The notes under the pieces were generated by a model. That model had not been told where the DNA came from and made no database searches. It saw only the letters and a program-made list of their open reading frames with translations. A stretch of DNA of 64,000 bases. Source: Metarhizobium sp017305935. GTDB lineage: Bacteria; Pseudomonadota; Alphaproteobacteria; Rhizobiales; Rhizobiaceae. This document shows, one piece after another, positions 7,663 through 16,392 of this stretch (position 1 is its first letter; each line of letters opens with the position of its first letter). The stretch is from positions 1-64,000 of the forward strand of contig NZ_JARRIR010000011.1 of NCBI RefSeq assembly GCF_029601685.1, read 5' to 3'. Both the position numbers and the translations under genes were made by a program.

Positions 7663-9987
7663 TCAGGAGGCCGGATCGGCTTGGCCGATGGGCTTTCCGT
7701 TGTGGGTGATGACGGGCATGGCCGGTCCGCGCGGGCTTGCGCCTTCCGGCTTCAGCGGTGCATTGCGGGCTTCGAATTTCTCGCGCTTGACACGCACCTG
7801 AATCATGTGCGGGCAGCGCTGGTCGTCGTGATAGAGTTCCTGGCAATGCATGCAGTAGATGCATTCGTTGACATTGATCTGGCCCTCGGGATGGATGGCC
7901 TCGACGGGACATTCCTTGGCGCAACGGTGGCAGGGCGAGCCGCATTCCGGCCAGCGCTTCAGCCATTCGAACATGCGGATGCGGCCGGGAATGGCCAGCG
8001 CCGCCCCGAGCGGGCAGAGATAGCGGCAATAGAAGCGCTCGATGAACAGCCCGGCCGCCAGCAGCGTCAATCCATAGATCACGAAGGGCCATTCGCGGGC
8101 GAATTTCAGGATGATGACCGTCTTGAACGGCTCGACTTCCGAAAACAGCTCCGCCAGCGCGACCGAATAGAGCGACAGGCCGAAAAGACCGAGGAAGATC
8201 ATGTATTTGATCGGCCAAAGCCTCTCATGCAGGCCCCAGGGCAACTTCACCTGCGGCACCTTCAGCCACTGGGCGAGGTTGTTGCTCAGTTCCTGCAGGG
8301 CGCCGAACGGGCAGAGCCAGCCGCAGAATGGACCGCGCCCCCAGAACAGCAGGCCGGCGGCAACCGACCCCCAGAGAATGAAGGTCAATGGCGAGGTGAG
8401 GAAGAACTCCCAGTTGAAGCCGGTGATCAGCGAATTGATGAAGGTGAGGACGTTGACCACCGACAATTGCGTATTGGCATACAATCCGAGCCAGACGAGG
8501 ACGAACAGCAGATAGCCGCGCCGCAGCCATTTGAAGAAACGTGGGCGCTTCACCAGGGTGTTCTGGAAAAAGAAGATGCCGACCAGGGTCACCGTGGCGG
8601 TGAGCGTCACCACGATATTGATCGTGTTCATCTGCCACATCTTCACCCAGAGCGGATTGTTCTCCCCCAGGAAATCCGGCAACGGGCCTTCGCCGACCGG
8701 CGGGATGGCGCGGGGCGCGTCGGGCAGCGGCGCGGCCGGTTTCGCGGCCGGCGGCGGCGCCACCTTTTCGGTCACGACAAAGCGATCGGGCAGGTTGTAG
8801 CCAAGATCATAGGTGACGTTCGCCTTTTCGCGCGCGCCAAAACCGCGCTGCACCAGCAATTGCAGGTCGAAAGGCTTGGTGACGTCGAAGGCAAAGCTGT
8901 CGGGGACGCGGAACAGGGCGATTTCGCGCAGTTTCGGCGCGCCGTCGGCCATGAGGTCGCCGATGCGGGTATGGTCCTTGTCGCGAAACCGCACGCCCTG
9001 GCCATCCTGCAGCAATTCGATGCGATCGAAGATGCCGCCGCGCACATAACCCGAGCCCTTGAAGGAATAGACGCCGTCGCCAGCCACCAGCAGCGCTTGT
9101 TGACCTGGCTTCAGGCGTTTGAGCATCTGGTCGTAAGCCGCCTGCCCCAGCAGGCTGCGGCCGATGGAGGGCACCGAGACGGGGGCAATATAGAGCTCGA
9201 TGAATTCGTCCTGCGGATTGTCGCTCTCCGGCTGGCCGGCAGCTTCATTATGTCCGGCCGTGCGAAAGGCATCGGTGACCTCGCCGACATTGAGGCGAAG
9301 GCTGCGCACGGAACCATCGCCGGTCAGCGTCGCCCAGTCGGCGGTGTCGGTTTTGCTGAGATCGACCTTGCGGATTTCGGTCGGCAGGTTTTCCGCCGCC
9401 AGCGGCGTGCCCCCCAACCTGCCGCTGCGGATCAGCCCGACCGCCGAGCGCACGACGCTGTCGCCCATGACCAGCACGGTGACGGTGGCGCCGGAGACGA
9501 TCTCCACCTGAGGCGGCTTGGTCGTGCCGGCGGCAACCGCTTGGAAATCGCTATTGATCAGCGAATTCAGCGCCGCGACCACCTTGGCCTGCGGGATGCC
9601 GATCAGCACGATCGGCTCCTTGTGGTCGAGCAGTTTGATGCCGCGGATGACGCCCTTGGGATCGATGCCGACGGCGATATGGATCGGCTTGCCGGAATAA
9701 CCGACGGCGCTGGTGAAATCGGTGTTCAGGTAGACATAGCCGAGCCGCTCGCTGCCCTTGAAGACCGGCGCGATCGGCGGCTCACCCTCGGCCGGGCCGA
9801 TACGGTCTGCACCCTGGAAGAACTCCTGCGGGGTCAGGGACGGCAGGTATTTTTCGAGCTGCGCGGCCCCCGCAGGCAGGTTCCCGCACCACAGCGCCGC
9901 GACCAGCACCAGAAACCGCGCCAGGGACCGGATCGTCCGGCCGGCATCGGAAGATTTCTGGCGCGGGGCGGCAATCGAAGATTTCAC
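7663..9987 (-). CDS. nosR: NosR, membrane flavo-iron-sulfur protein for N2O reduction
   Basis: A 774-residue protein. After an N-terminal hydrophobic segment comes a periplasmic FMN-binding domain with SGATVTV (about residues 165-171), where the Thr is the covalent FMN site modified by ApbE/NosX. Several transmembrane segments follow (from about 460). The polyferredoxin-like membrane motifs CGWLCPFG (about 554) and CRYLCPLG (about 653) are present, and the C-terminal cytoplasmic cysteines CGSPCHRCAKECP and CIYCMHC bind 4Fe-4S clusters. NosR passes electrons to NosZ and is needed for nosZ expression in some species. It is first in the operon; the palindrome at 10064-10083 lies about 86 bp upstream. 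Confidence 0.97.
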   Translation of the reverse strand: MKSSIAAPRQKSSDAGRTIRSLARFLVLVAALWCGNLPAGAAQLEKYLPSLTPQEFFQGADRIGPAEGEPPIAPVFKGSERLGYVYLNTDFTSAVGYSGKPIHIAVGIDPKGVIRGIKLLDHKEPIVLIGIPQAKVVAALNSLINSDFQAVAAGTTKPPQVEIVSGATVTVLVMGDSVVRSAVGLIRSGRLGGTPLAAENLPTEIRKVDLSKTDTADWATLTGDGSVRSLRLNVGEVTDAFRTAGHNEAAGQPESDNPQDEFIELYIAPVSVPSIGRSLLGQAAYDQMLKRLKPGQQALLVAGDGVYSFKGSGYVRGGIFDRIELLQDGQGVRFRDKDHTRIGDLMADGAPKLREIALFRVPDSFAFDVTKPFDLQLLVQRGFGAREKANVTYDLGYNLPDRFVVTEKVAPPPAAKPAAPLPDAPRAIPPVGEGPLPDFLGENNPLWVKMWQMNTINIVVTLTATVTLVGIFFFQNTLVKRPRFFKWLRRGYLLFVLVWLGLYANTQLSVVNVLTFINSLITGFNWEFFLTSPLTFILWGSVAAGLLFWGRGPFCGWLCPFGALQELSNNLAQWLKVPQVKLPWGLHERLWPIKYMIFLGLFGLSLYSVALAELFSEVEPFKTVIILKFAREWPFVIYGLTLLAAGLFIERFYCRYLCPLGAALAIPGRIRMFEWLKRWPECGSPCHRCAKECPVEAIHPEGQINVNECIYCMHCQELYHDDQRCPHMIQVRVKREKFEARNAPLKPEGASPRGPAMPVITHNGKPIGQADPAS

Positions 9988-10063
9988 ACATCACCTGCAT
10001 CGGCCCCGATGGAATCGCGGAGCGCGTCTTTCGACCGGGAAAGTAGATGTTTGCCGGCCCAAC

Positions 10064-10083
10064 TCTTTGCGCTAGCGCAAAGA
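10064..10083. promoter_or_regulatory. 20-bp perfect palindrome upstream of nosR (DNR/NnrR-like box)
   Basis: The half-site is TCTTTGCGCT and the second half is its exact reverse complement. It contains TTTG-N8-CAAA and TTGCG-N4-CGCAA, the form recognised by DNR/NnrR-type regulators. It is centred about 86 bp upstream of the nosR ATG and also lies upstream of the divergent small gene at 10290. The rest of the roughly 300-bp divergent region (9988-10289) shows no other feature that I can name. Confidence 0.65.
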
Positions 10084-10289
10084 ACTGCCGGCAGAGTGTG
10101 GAAGCAAGATGCAAGCCACTGAAAAGAAATATAAATCGCCGATAGAATCCCGCACTCTGCCGGTCACAGGCTCATGAGCGAACAGCGGCCCTTCCGACGT
10201 CGGCCGGTTCGATGCGTGGACGGAAGCGGTTCGAATGGGCTACACCAGTCCGATCTTCTGTTTACACTCCAGCTCGAAAGACCACGAAA

Positions 10290-10511
10290 ATGGATGAATC
10301 GACCGAGACGATGACGATTTCGAACCGCAGCGATTTTGCCCAATGGGCCATCGAGCGCGCCCGGGCGATCGTGGCCAATCAGGGCGGCGACTTTGCAGTG
10401 GCGGCGCGCGATCCCAGCGACGAACGCATCGCCGAGACCGCAAATGCGCTCGGCCAGGCAATCGTGGATGCCCTGCTCGAAGTGTTCGACGGCTTGATTT
10501 CGGGCGACTGA
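10290..10511 (+). CDS. Small hypothetical protein, 73 aa
   Basis: I do not recognise this protein. The chosen ATG at 10290 begins MDESTETMTISNR; the frame is open further upstream to 10212, but that extension is basic, low-complexity and overlaps the promoter region. The product is acidic and soluble, with predicted helix (FAQWAIERARAIVANQGG and ETANALGQAIVDALLEVFDGLIS) and no membrane segment or signal peptide. It is transcribed divergently from nosR, so the palindrome at 10064-10083 could also influence it. Coding status is moderately likely from codon character; no function is proposed. Confidence 0.5.
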   Translation: MDESTETMTISNRSDFAQWAIERARAIVANQGGDFAVAARDPSDERIAETANALGQAIVDALLEVFDGLISGD

Positions 10512-10623
10512 AAGTTTGTGCCATCCAAGCGCGACCTGCCGTGAAAATCAGCCGTTGGTCTCGATTTCACATTGAAATTGCCGCGCCTGCGACACACCTT
10601 ACCGGCAGGAAACGCCGGATCGT

Positions 10624-11007
10624 TTGAAGAAAACGACGGTCGAGGCAGCCATGCGGAGAACGAGAATGACGGTTCGCCCACCGCGGAATTTTACTTCGTT
10701 CAACCTTACTGAAACCGGCCTCGGCATCCTGGAATATGAATTGATGTCCGAGCGGGCCAGCACGCTCGGGCGGCACGGGGTTTCGGTCGAGGCCGCGCTC
10801 GCGGCGCTTGCCGCAGGCGAGGCAAAGGAACTGGAAACCATCGAACAGGAGCGGCTCGTCGACAAGGCGGCGCAAGCCGTCTGGGCTTTTTTCATCCACC
10901 GGGAGGTATGCGGCCTGCGCAACGGCCGCGATGTCATCCAGCGCTACGGCATTCCGGGCAAGGTGCTGGCGCGCCTCGGCGCCAGCCCGCGCCACGGCAG
11001 CGATTAG
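10624..11007 (+). CDS. Small conserved hypothetical protein (DUF6665-like)
   Basis: A 127-residue reading frame; the conserved-looking part starts around TSFNLTETGLGILEYELMSERA. It is rich in Ala/Glu helices (AALAALAAGEAKELETIEQERLVDKAAQAVWAFFIHREVCG) and ends NGRDVIQRYGIPGKVLARLG. I recall rhizobial proteins of this type under DUF6665, but the assignment is from memory and not searched. Possible starts are 10624, 10651 (MRRTR) or 10666 (MTVRPP). There is no signal peptide or membrane segment. It lies about 110 bp after the 73-aa ORF on the same strand. The function is unknown. Confidence 0.7.
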   Translation: MKKTTVEAAMRRTRMTVRPPRNFTSFNLTETGLGILEYELMSERASTLGRHGVSVEAALAALAAGEAKELETIEQERLVDKAAQAVWAFFIHREVCGLRNGRDVIQRYGIPGKVLARLGASPRHGSD

Positions 11008-11013
11008 GGTATC

Positions 11014-11055
11014 TTGTCTGACGCCGCAGCCGTCCTGCTTCGGCTGGACATGTTC
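11014..11055. repeat. Rhizobial-type intergenic repeat, copy A
   Basis: The stretch starts TTGTCTGACGCCG and ends CTTCGGCTGGACATGTTC. It aligns over its whole length with 17515-17556 (TTGTCCGACGCCG ... CTTCGGCTGGAAATGCTC). It lies just after the stop of the 127-aa gene. Confidence 0.55.
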
Positions 11056-11145
11056 GCTAGCCGGATCTGCCGATACCCGCCAGCGCCTTCCTGCGGCTCG
11101 TCTTTCCTAAAAAAAGGATCAGATCAGGATCAATGCCCCGCGGCG

Positions 11146-11168
11146 CCCGGAGCGCAGAACGCTCCGGG
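11146..11168 (-). terminator. Strong GC hairpin after the DUF4214 gene
   Basis: A perfect 9-bp stem (CCCGGAGCG / CGCTCCGGG) with a CAGAA loop, 12 bp beyond the stop of the minus-strand gene at 11181. No T-run follows directly on the minus strand; the nearest is about 30 bp further (A-run at 11108-11115 on plus). It could be a terminator or a 3' stabiliser. Confidence 0.5.
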
Positions 11169-11180
11169 ATACTTCCAGTG

Positions 11181-12071
11181 TCAGACGTACCAGATGCCGT
11201 CCTTGACGTCCGCGGAGACGAGGGACTGGATCTCGGCGCTTTCGGTGAAGGCCACGAAAACCTGGTCGCGCTGGGCACCGCTCGCCAGCGCATTGATCCA
11301 GTAATTCAGGCCTGGCGCATCCGGGGCGCGGTCGAAGATCTTGGTGTAGAGCGCGGACACGAAATCCGAATTCGAGAGCGTCTGGGCATTGCCGAAAATC
11401 GAGGTGAATTCATTCGAGGCAATGAAGTGCTTGGCAATGGTCGGCAGATCCGTCTGGCTGGAATCGAGCGCCTTGATCCAGTAGCCGAGGCCCTGCGCCT
11501 CGCCGGCGCGGCCGAAGGCTTCGTAGAGCCGGTAGACTTGTCCGGCATGGCCATCGGTGTCGAAGGCCAGGAAACCGTCCTTGAATTCGAGACGTTCGAC
11601 GCCGACGCGCTCGAATTCATAGCCGGCGCCGACAACCGTCACCTTATGCGTCACCGGATCGTATTTGACGCTGACATCCGCAAACAGCTTTTCCAGCTTG
11701 GCGAAATCGATGTCGCCCGGCGCACCCGTGCCGGTACCGGTGCCCGGACCTGTCGGCGGCGCGGTCGTGCCGCCGTGGAATTCGGGAATATCGGCCAACG
11801 GCGTGCTTGCCGGATATTTGGCGAGCAGCGCATCGACGGAGTTCACGAATTCCGCCTTGCCGATGGAGAAAAGTTCCGGATTGGCCTTCAGCTCCTGCCG
11901 GGCCAGGTCGAGATTGGCTTCGAGTTCAGGCGTGAGCTGGTTGAAGGCGCGCATCAGCTCCTTGATCTTGTCGAAAAGCGCGTCGAAATCCGTGATGTTC
12001 AAGCCGGCCACGCCGGATTTTGCAAGTTGAATGAGTCCCGAGAGATCGCCGATCGTCAGTCCAGTCGTCAT
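11181..12071 (-). CDS. DUF4214 domain protein
   Basis: A 296-residue protein. The N-terminal half (about residues 1-95) is helical. A Pro/Gly/Thr linker follows (about 100-118), then a short beta segment (VTHKVTVVGAGYEFERVGVERLEFKDGFLAFD). The C-terminus has two tandem DUF4214 units: GQVYRLYEAFGRAGEAQGLGYWI with FIASNEF, then ALYTKIFDRAPDAPGLNYWI with FTESAE. Such units occur at the ends of secreted RTX-type or surface-layer proteins and related export substrates. Here there are no calcium-binding GGxGxD repeats and no signal peptide. Export by a type I system is possible, but none is adjacent. The function is unknown. Confidence 0.85.
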   Translation of the reverse strand: MTTGLTIGDLSGLIQLAKSGVAGLNITDFDALFDKIKELMRAFNQLTPELEANLDLARQELKANPELFSIGKAEFVNSVDALLAKYPASTPLADIPEFHGGTTAPPTGPGTGTGTGAPGDIDFAKLEKLFADVSVKYDPVTHKVTVVGAGYEFERVGVERLEFKDGFLAFDTDGHAGQVYRLYEAFGRAGEAQGLGYWIKALDSSQTDLPTIAKHFIASNEFTSIFGNAQTLSNSDFVSALYTKIFDRAPDAPGLNYWINALASGAQRDQVFVAFTESAEIQSLVSADVKDGIWYV

Positions 12072-12430
12072 GTATTAGCCTCCTGTTTCGGCCGAATAGA
12101 AATGGCAGAGCCAGACCTGTCAATTTGGCGGTTAATAGTTTGATAGATAAACAACATTTCCTCACCCGTTCAGGTGAGGGAAATCCCTGCCCGAATGCAA
12201 TACGCCGCGTTGGCACAGGCGCTGAACACAATTTCGGCACGCGACGATTGCCAAGGGGAAACAGGTCGTTAAACTGTTTCGGGCATGCGGCCGCCAGTGC
12301 GGAAAGCGGTTTCGCCGAGTGGGGATTTTGAACTTGACTTGCATCGAACCATGGCATGGCCGACGAACGGCGCCGGGCGCGGACCGGCGACGCAATGTCC
12401 TGCCCGTGACCGGGCGATGGCGCTAGCGCC
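12072..12430. other. Intergenic region with divergent promoters
   Basis: These 359 bp separate the DUF4214 gene (minus) from the histidine kinase (plus). I see a hairpin at 12160-12179 (CCTCACC / GGTGAGG, 6-nt loop) and a palindrome over the kinase start. I see no convincing ORF. Confidence 0.6.
12160..12179. promoter_or_regulatory. Hairpin/dyad in the divergent region
   Basis: A perfect 7-bp inverted repeat, CCTCACC and GGTGAGG, with a 6-nt loop. It lies about 90 bp upstream of the DUF4214 start and may be an operator or leader structure. Confidence 0.35.
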
Positions 12431-12432
12431 AT
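12417..12432. promoter_or_regulatory. Perfect palindrome overlapping the kinase start codon
   Basis: ATGGCGCT followed by its exact reverse complement AGCGCCAT, 16 bp. The last two bases are the A and T of the ATG at 12431. The core GCGCTAGCGC is identical to the core of the palindrome before nosR. It may be a translational or transcriptional control site, or coincidence. Confidence 0.35.
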
Positions 12433-14662
12433 GGCGGGCTGGTCGCTGTCTCCGGCCTCGCGGCTGTTTCTCTGGCTCGTGTCGATCGCGTTGTCGATCT
12501 TTCTCGTCTTCGTCCTGGCCGTGCAGCAGAAGCGGACGGGACTCGACATCCCCATCGGCGCCCGCGCCGGCATCGATGGCGGCTACGTCGGCCGGATCGA
12601 CGGCACTCCCGCATCGATCTTAGGCCTCTACGGCGTCGGAACGGACGTCGCGGCAATGTCCACGGCCGACGATTTCAGGGCTTTCGCGAGGCAGCGGCCG
12701 GATCGCGCCATCGCCTTCGAGGACGAGGATTTCATTGAAGAGCCGGACATGCTTCCCTCTTATACGGCCAGCAACCGGTTCTTCAACCGCCAAGGCTTGA
12801 TGACGGCGCTGCTAAGCGAGGGTGGTTTCGGCGTCGTCTACGCTCGGCCCGGCGAGGCTGATACTGTCTCGAAGACGATTCTGACCGTCGAGCCCCGGAC
12901 GCCGGCGGACCTCGATCCCGATTTCTGGCTGCAGATTGGTGCGGCCTTCTGCATTCTGCTCGTCGCTGCCTTTCTGGTGACGTTGCGATCCGGAAACGGG
13001 CCCGCCGCCGCCTTTGCGGTTTCGGGACTGGGCGCGGCCGGCGCGGCATTGGCGGCGGCGGTCTACAGCACCCGCGATCTCGCCCTCCCGCCGGATCTGT
13101 TTCACATTTTGTCACTGCTGAACCAGAGCAGCACTTTTCTATTCGGCATCGGGGCGATCTATCTGTTCGCTGTCTATCCGGTGCGGCTGCTCGGCTGGAA
13201 ATATCTCTGGCCCGTTCCGTTGTTCTGCTACCTGCACATGGCGGCCTATCGGCTGGAGCTACTGCCACATGCGCTCGCCACGCCGCATAATAGCGTCGTC
13301 ATTCTGCTGGTCGGTATCGTCGTGCTGGTCGCATGGCAGTATTGCGCCACACGCGCCAATCCCGCCGACCGGGCGGTGATGCTTTGGCTCGGTGTCTCGG
13401 TGCTGCTTGGCGCAGGATCCTTCGTGCTGTTCGTGACCGTGCCGGTCGTGCTCGGCATCGAAGTGGTGATCTCGCAGAGCGCCGCCTTCGTTCCGCTGGC
13501 GGCCATCTATGCGGCGACGGCAATCGGCATCATGCGGTATCGGCTGTTCGATCTCGGGCGCTGGGCCTATCGACTGATGTTCTATGTGGCGGTGATCGTC
13601 GCCGTTCTGACGGCCGATCTGGCCATCGCCTACCTGCTCAGCCTGTCGCCGACGCATTCGCTGGGACTGGCGGTGCTGGCGGCCGGCATTCTCTATATCG
13701 CCGGGCGCGATCTGGCGCTGCGCCGTGTGCTGCAGGAGCGGCCGCCGGAACTGGCGAAACTCTACCACCAGACCAATGCCGTCGCCTTTCAGGCGACCGC
13801 CGCAGCCAAGCAGGAAAGCTGGATCGCGGTCATCGAGGACCACTTCGAGCCTTCCCACCGCGAAACGATCGCCAGTACCGAAGGCTCCGCCCCACGACTT
13901 CTCGACGAAGGCCTGGGGCTTGAAATCCCGCCCTACTCCTGGTCGACCGGGCTGCGCCTGCGGCTTGCCGGCGGCGGCGGGCGGCTGTTCGACAATCGCG
14001 ACCTGGCGCTGGTGATGCAGCTCGCTAGCCTGGTTGAATCGGCCGAGCGGGATCGCCTGTCCTATGAGCAGGGCGTGATCGAGGAGCGACGGCGCATCGC
14101 CATGGATCTGCATGACGATGTCGGCGCGCATCTGCTTTCAGGCCTGCATGCGCGCAACGAGACGCATCGGCAGGAGGCGATCATCGATGCGCTTTCCGAT
14201 ATCCGCCAGATCGCCAGCGGACTCTCGGGCCGACAGGTCGTGCTGTCAGAATTCATCGGCCATCTGCGTCACGAGACGCGCAACCGGGTGGAGCAGCACG
14301 GCTTCACGCTCACCTGGCCGCTGGGAAATGCCGACGATTCCGAACGCATCCTGCCCTATCATACCCATCGCAATTTCAATGCCGTGCATCGTGAGGCGCT
14401 GTCGAACGCATTGAAGCATGGGAGTCCCGGCGAAATCCGCATCAGCACGCAGGAGCGTCTCGGCGAGTTGGTCCACGAGATCGTCAATCCCGCCGGCAGA
14501 CCGGACGAGGCCGATCCGCATCGCGCCGGCACTCGCCTCGGCTCCGGCAATATCCGCCAGCGCATGACACAACTGGACGGCGACTTGGCCGTGCGCTGGG
14601 CGGACGGTTTCTACACGTTGCGGGTCACGCTGCCGCTCGAACCGCAAAAGGTGGGAGGCTGA
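12431..14662 (+). CDS. Membrane sensor histidine kinase (NarX/DesK-like HisKA_3 type)
   Basis: A 743-residue protein. It has one N-terminal transmembrane helix (about 10-30), an extracytoplasmic segment of about 140 residues, then a block of about eight membrane helices (about 175-435). The cytoplasmic part has a GAF-like region and a HisKA_3 dimerisation motif, EERRRIAMDLHDDVGAHLL, where the His is the phosphorylation site (about residue 560). The HATPase domain shows the N box (HREALSNALKHG) and a G box (GTRLGSGNIRQRM). It is followed after 2 bp by a NarL/LuxR-type response regulator, so the two form a classical pair. The signal is unknown; the proximity to nos genes is suggestive only. Confidence 0.9.
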   Translation: MAGWSLSPASRLFLWLVSIALSIFLVFVLAVQQKRTGLDIPIGARAGIDGGYVGRIDGTPASILGLYGVGTDVAAMSTADDFRAFARQRPDRAIAFEDEDFIEEPDMLPSYTASNRFFNRQGLMTALLSEGGFGVVYARPGEADTVSKTILTVEPRTPADLDPDFWLQIGAAFCILLVAAFLVTLRSGNGPAAAFAVSGLGAAGAALAAAVYSTRDLALPPDLFHILSLLNQSSTFLFGIGAIYLFAVYPVRLLGWKYLWPVPLFCYLHMAAYRLELLPHALATPHNSVVILLVGIVVLVAWQYCATRANPADRAVMLWLGVSVLLGAGSFVLFVTVPVVLGIEVVISQSAAFVPLAAIYAATAIGIMRYRLFDLGRWAYRLMFYVAVIVAVLTADLAIAYLLSLSPTHSLGLAVLAAGILYIAGRDLALRRVLQERPPELAKLYHQTNAVAFQATAAAKQESWIAVIEDHFEPSHRETIASTEGSAPRLLDEGLGLEIPPYSWSTGLRLRLAGGGGRLFDNRDLALVMQLASLVESAERDRLSYEQGVIEERRRIAMDLHDDVGAHLLSGLHARNETHRQEAIIDALSDIRQIASGLSGRQVVLSEFIGHLRHETRNRVEQHGFTLTWPLGNADDSERILPYHTHRNFNAVHREALSNALKHGSPGEIRISTQERLGELVHEIVNPAGRPDEADPHRAGTRLGSGNIRQRMTQLDGDLAVRWADGFYTLRVTLPLEPQKVGG

Positions 14663-14664
14663 TC

Positions 14665-15345
14665 ATGGATGCCACGCCGATGCACACCGTTCTCGTGCTG
14701 GAGGACAACCGCGAAACGCGGCAATGGATTTGCGAAACCCTGCGCCTGCATTTCCAGGGAGCCAGGGCGCTTGCTGCCGCCACCTGCGCTGAGGCGGAGG
14801 CGCTGCTGGCGAAGGCGCAGGCCAGCGGCCAGTCCATCGATCTCGCCCTGATCGACATCAACCTGCCCGATGGCAACGGCATCGACGTCATCCAGACCAT
14901 CGCCCGCAATTTCCCGGGCACGATGCCGGTGGTGGTCACCATCTTCGACGACGACCAGACGCTGTTCAACGCGCTGGCGGCGGGGGCGCGCGGCTATGTG
15001 CTGAAAGGCGTTCGCACCGAAAACCTCATCGAACAGTTGCGCCGCATCCAGCGCGACGAACCGCCGATCTCGCCGCAGATCGCCCACCGTATCCTCGCCT
15101 ATTTCCGCGGCAAGCTGCCGAACACGCCGGTCACCGATGAGGAGGAGCGCGCCGACCGCCTGACCAGGCGCGAGGTGGAAATTCTGCGCCTGCTCGGCAA
15201 GGGCCTGACGGCTGCGGATATCGGCGTGGCCCTCGGCATCACCCGCAATACCTGTTCCACCCATATCCGGGCGATCTATCGCAAGCTCGGCATCTCGACA
15301 CGGGCTGAGGCAGCACTCGAGGCGAACCGGCGCGGCCTGGTCTAA
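14665..15345 (+). CDS. NarL/LuxR-family response regulator
   Basis: A 226-residue partner of the upstream kinase. The receiver domain has the acidic pair E13/D14, the phospho-acceptor D64 (LALIDINLPDG), T92 and K114 (GYVLKG). The C-terminal HTH of the LuxR/NarL type reads LTRREVEILRLLGKGLTAADIGVALGI and continues to HIRAIYRKLGI, ending in AEAALEANRRGLV. The start follows the kinase stop by 2 bp, indicating co-translation. It probably acts as a DNA-binding activator after phosphorylation; targets are not visible. Confidence 0.93.
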   Translation: MDATPMHTVLVLEDNRETRQWICETLRLHFQGARALAAATCAEAEALLAKAQASGQSIDLALIDINLPDGNGIDVIQTIARNFPGTMPVVVTIFDDDQTLFNALAAGARGYVLKGVRTENLIEQLRRIQRDEPPISPQIAHRILAYFRGKLPNTPVTDEEERADRLTRREVEILRLLGKGLTAADIGVALGITRNTCSTHIRAIYRKLGISTRAEAALEANRRGLV

Positions 15346-15436
15346 AAGGCCTCGCGATCTTTCAGGACAGCCGCTTGCGCTGTAGAGCCTTGATTTTTCG
15401 CATGTCGTTGTCGAAAAGCGCTGCATACTTTTGCGC

Positions 15437-15454
15437 GACATGTTTTAGCATGTC
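15437..15454. promoter_or_regulatory. Inverted repeat upstream of the ProC-like gene
   Basis: GACATG-N6-CATGTC, a perfect 6-bp dyad in the roughly 145-bp gap before the ATG at 15491, centred 45 bp upstream. It is a candidate operator. Confidence 0.35.
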
Positions 15455-15490
15455 TATTTTTGGCTTCTCGCACAACAAGGCGGATTTCTC

Positions 15491-16270
15491 ATGCTTGCAA
15501 CTGGACCCATCGGCTTCATCGGCACCGGTGCGATCACGGAGGCGATGGTGCGCGGCCTGCTGGCGCCGATGCCGGTCGTCGAAACCGTGATCGTCTCGCC
15601 CCGCAATGCCGCGATCGCCGCACGGCTGGCGGCGGATTTTCCGGGCGTGCGCATCGCCGGCGACAACCAGGCGATTGTCGAAGCCTGCCAGACGCTGGTG
15701 CTGGCGGTACGGCCGCAGATCGCCGAGGAAGTAATCCGGCCATTGCAATTCCGGGACGGGCAAAGTGTCATCAGCGTTATCGCCGCCACGGACCGCGACC
15801 GGCTGTTGTCATGGATCGGCGCCGATGTGAGGCTGACGCAGGCCATTCCGTTGCCCTTCGTCGCCCGCCGCGCCGGCGTCACCGCCATTTATCCGCCCGA
15901 TGCGCTGACGGCAGCGCTGTTTACGGCCATGGGGACGACCGTGGAATGCGAAACCCGGCAGGAATACGATCTGCTGGCGGCGGCAAGCGCGGTGATGGCC
16001 AGCTATTTCGGCATCATGCACCGCACCAACGAGTGGCTGGCCGACCATGGCCTTGCCGAGCAGAAAGGCCGTGCCTATGTCGCGCCGCTGTTTGCCGAAC
16101 TCTCCCGCTCCGCCGTCGCCGCCGTCGATACGCCTTTCATCGATCTCAGCCGCGAATACGCCACCAAGGGCGGCCTCAACGAGCAGGTTTTCAACGATTT
16201 CGAAACCCATGGCGGCACCGCTGCGCTGCGCACGGCGCTCGACCGGGTGCTGGCGCGCATCACCGGATGA
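15491..16270 (+). CDS. Pyrroline-5-carboxylate reductase family protein
   Basis: A 259-residue Rossmann oxidoreductase. The N-terminal NAD(P) motif is IGFIGTGAITEAMVRGLL (about residues 7-24). VLAVRPQ (about 72-78) and the C-terminal all-alpha dimerisation domain ending KGGLNEQVFNDFE match the ProC/P5CR fold, in which pyrroline-5-carboxylate is reduced to proline. The sequence departs from housekeeping ProC (for example IPLPFVARRAGVTAIYP in place of the usual MPNTP region), so it may be a paralogue acting on another cyclic imine. It is preceded by an inverted repeat at 15437-15454 and followed by an acyltransferase gene. Confidence 0.8.
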   Translation: MLATGPIGFIGTGAITEAMVRGLLAPMPVVETVIVSPRNAAIAARLAADFPGVRIAGDNQAIVEACQTLVLAVRPQIAEEVIRPLQFRDGQSVISVIAATDRDRLLSWIGADVRLTQAIPLPFVARRAGVTAIYPPDALTAALFTAMGTTVECETRQEYDLLAAASAVMASYFGIMHRTNEWLADHGLAEQKGRAYVAPLFAELSRSAVAAVDTPFIDLSREYATKGGLNEQVFNDFETHGGTAALRTALDRVLARITG

Positions 16271-16392
16271 ATATCGCGATGCCGATGTCCGAAATCAGGA
16301 AGATTTGCATTGCCAGCCGCCCGGCCTGCCGCCCATGATGCGTCAGGTCGGGGCGCTGCTTCGGCCTGTTCCGGTTCGCGTCAGGAAGGGTC

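Noticed and set aside
7531..10122. 863-codon plus-strand frame opposite nosR
   Set aside because: The translation is low-complexity (His/Asp/Gln-rich) and matches no family, while the minus strand encodes complete nosR. It is an antisense shadow in GC-rich DNA.
15346..15490. Rho-independent terminator after the response regulator
   Set aside because: No GC hairpin with T-run is visible; only the GACATG/CATGTC dyad stands out, and it sits better as an operator.
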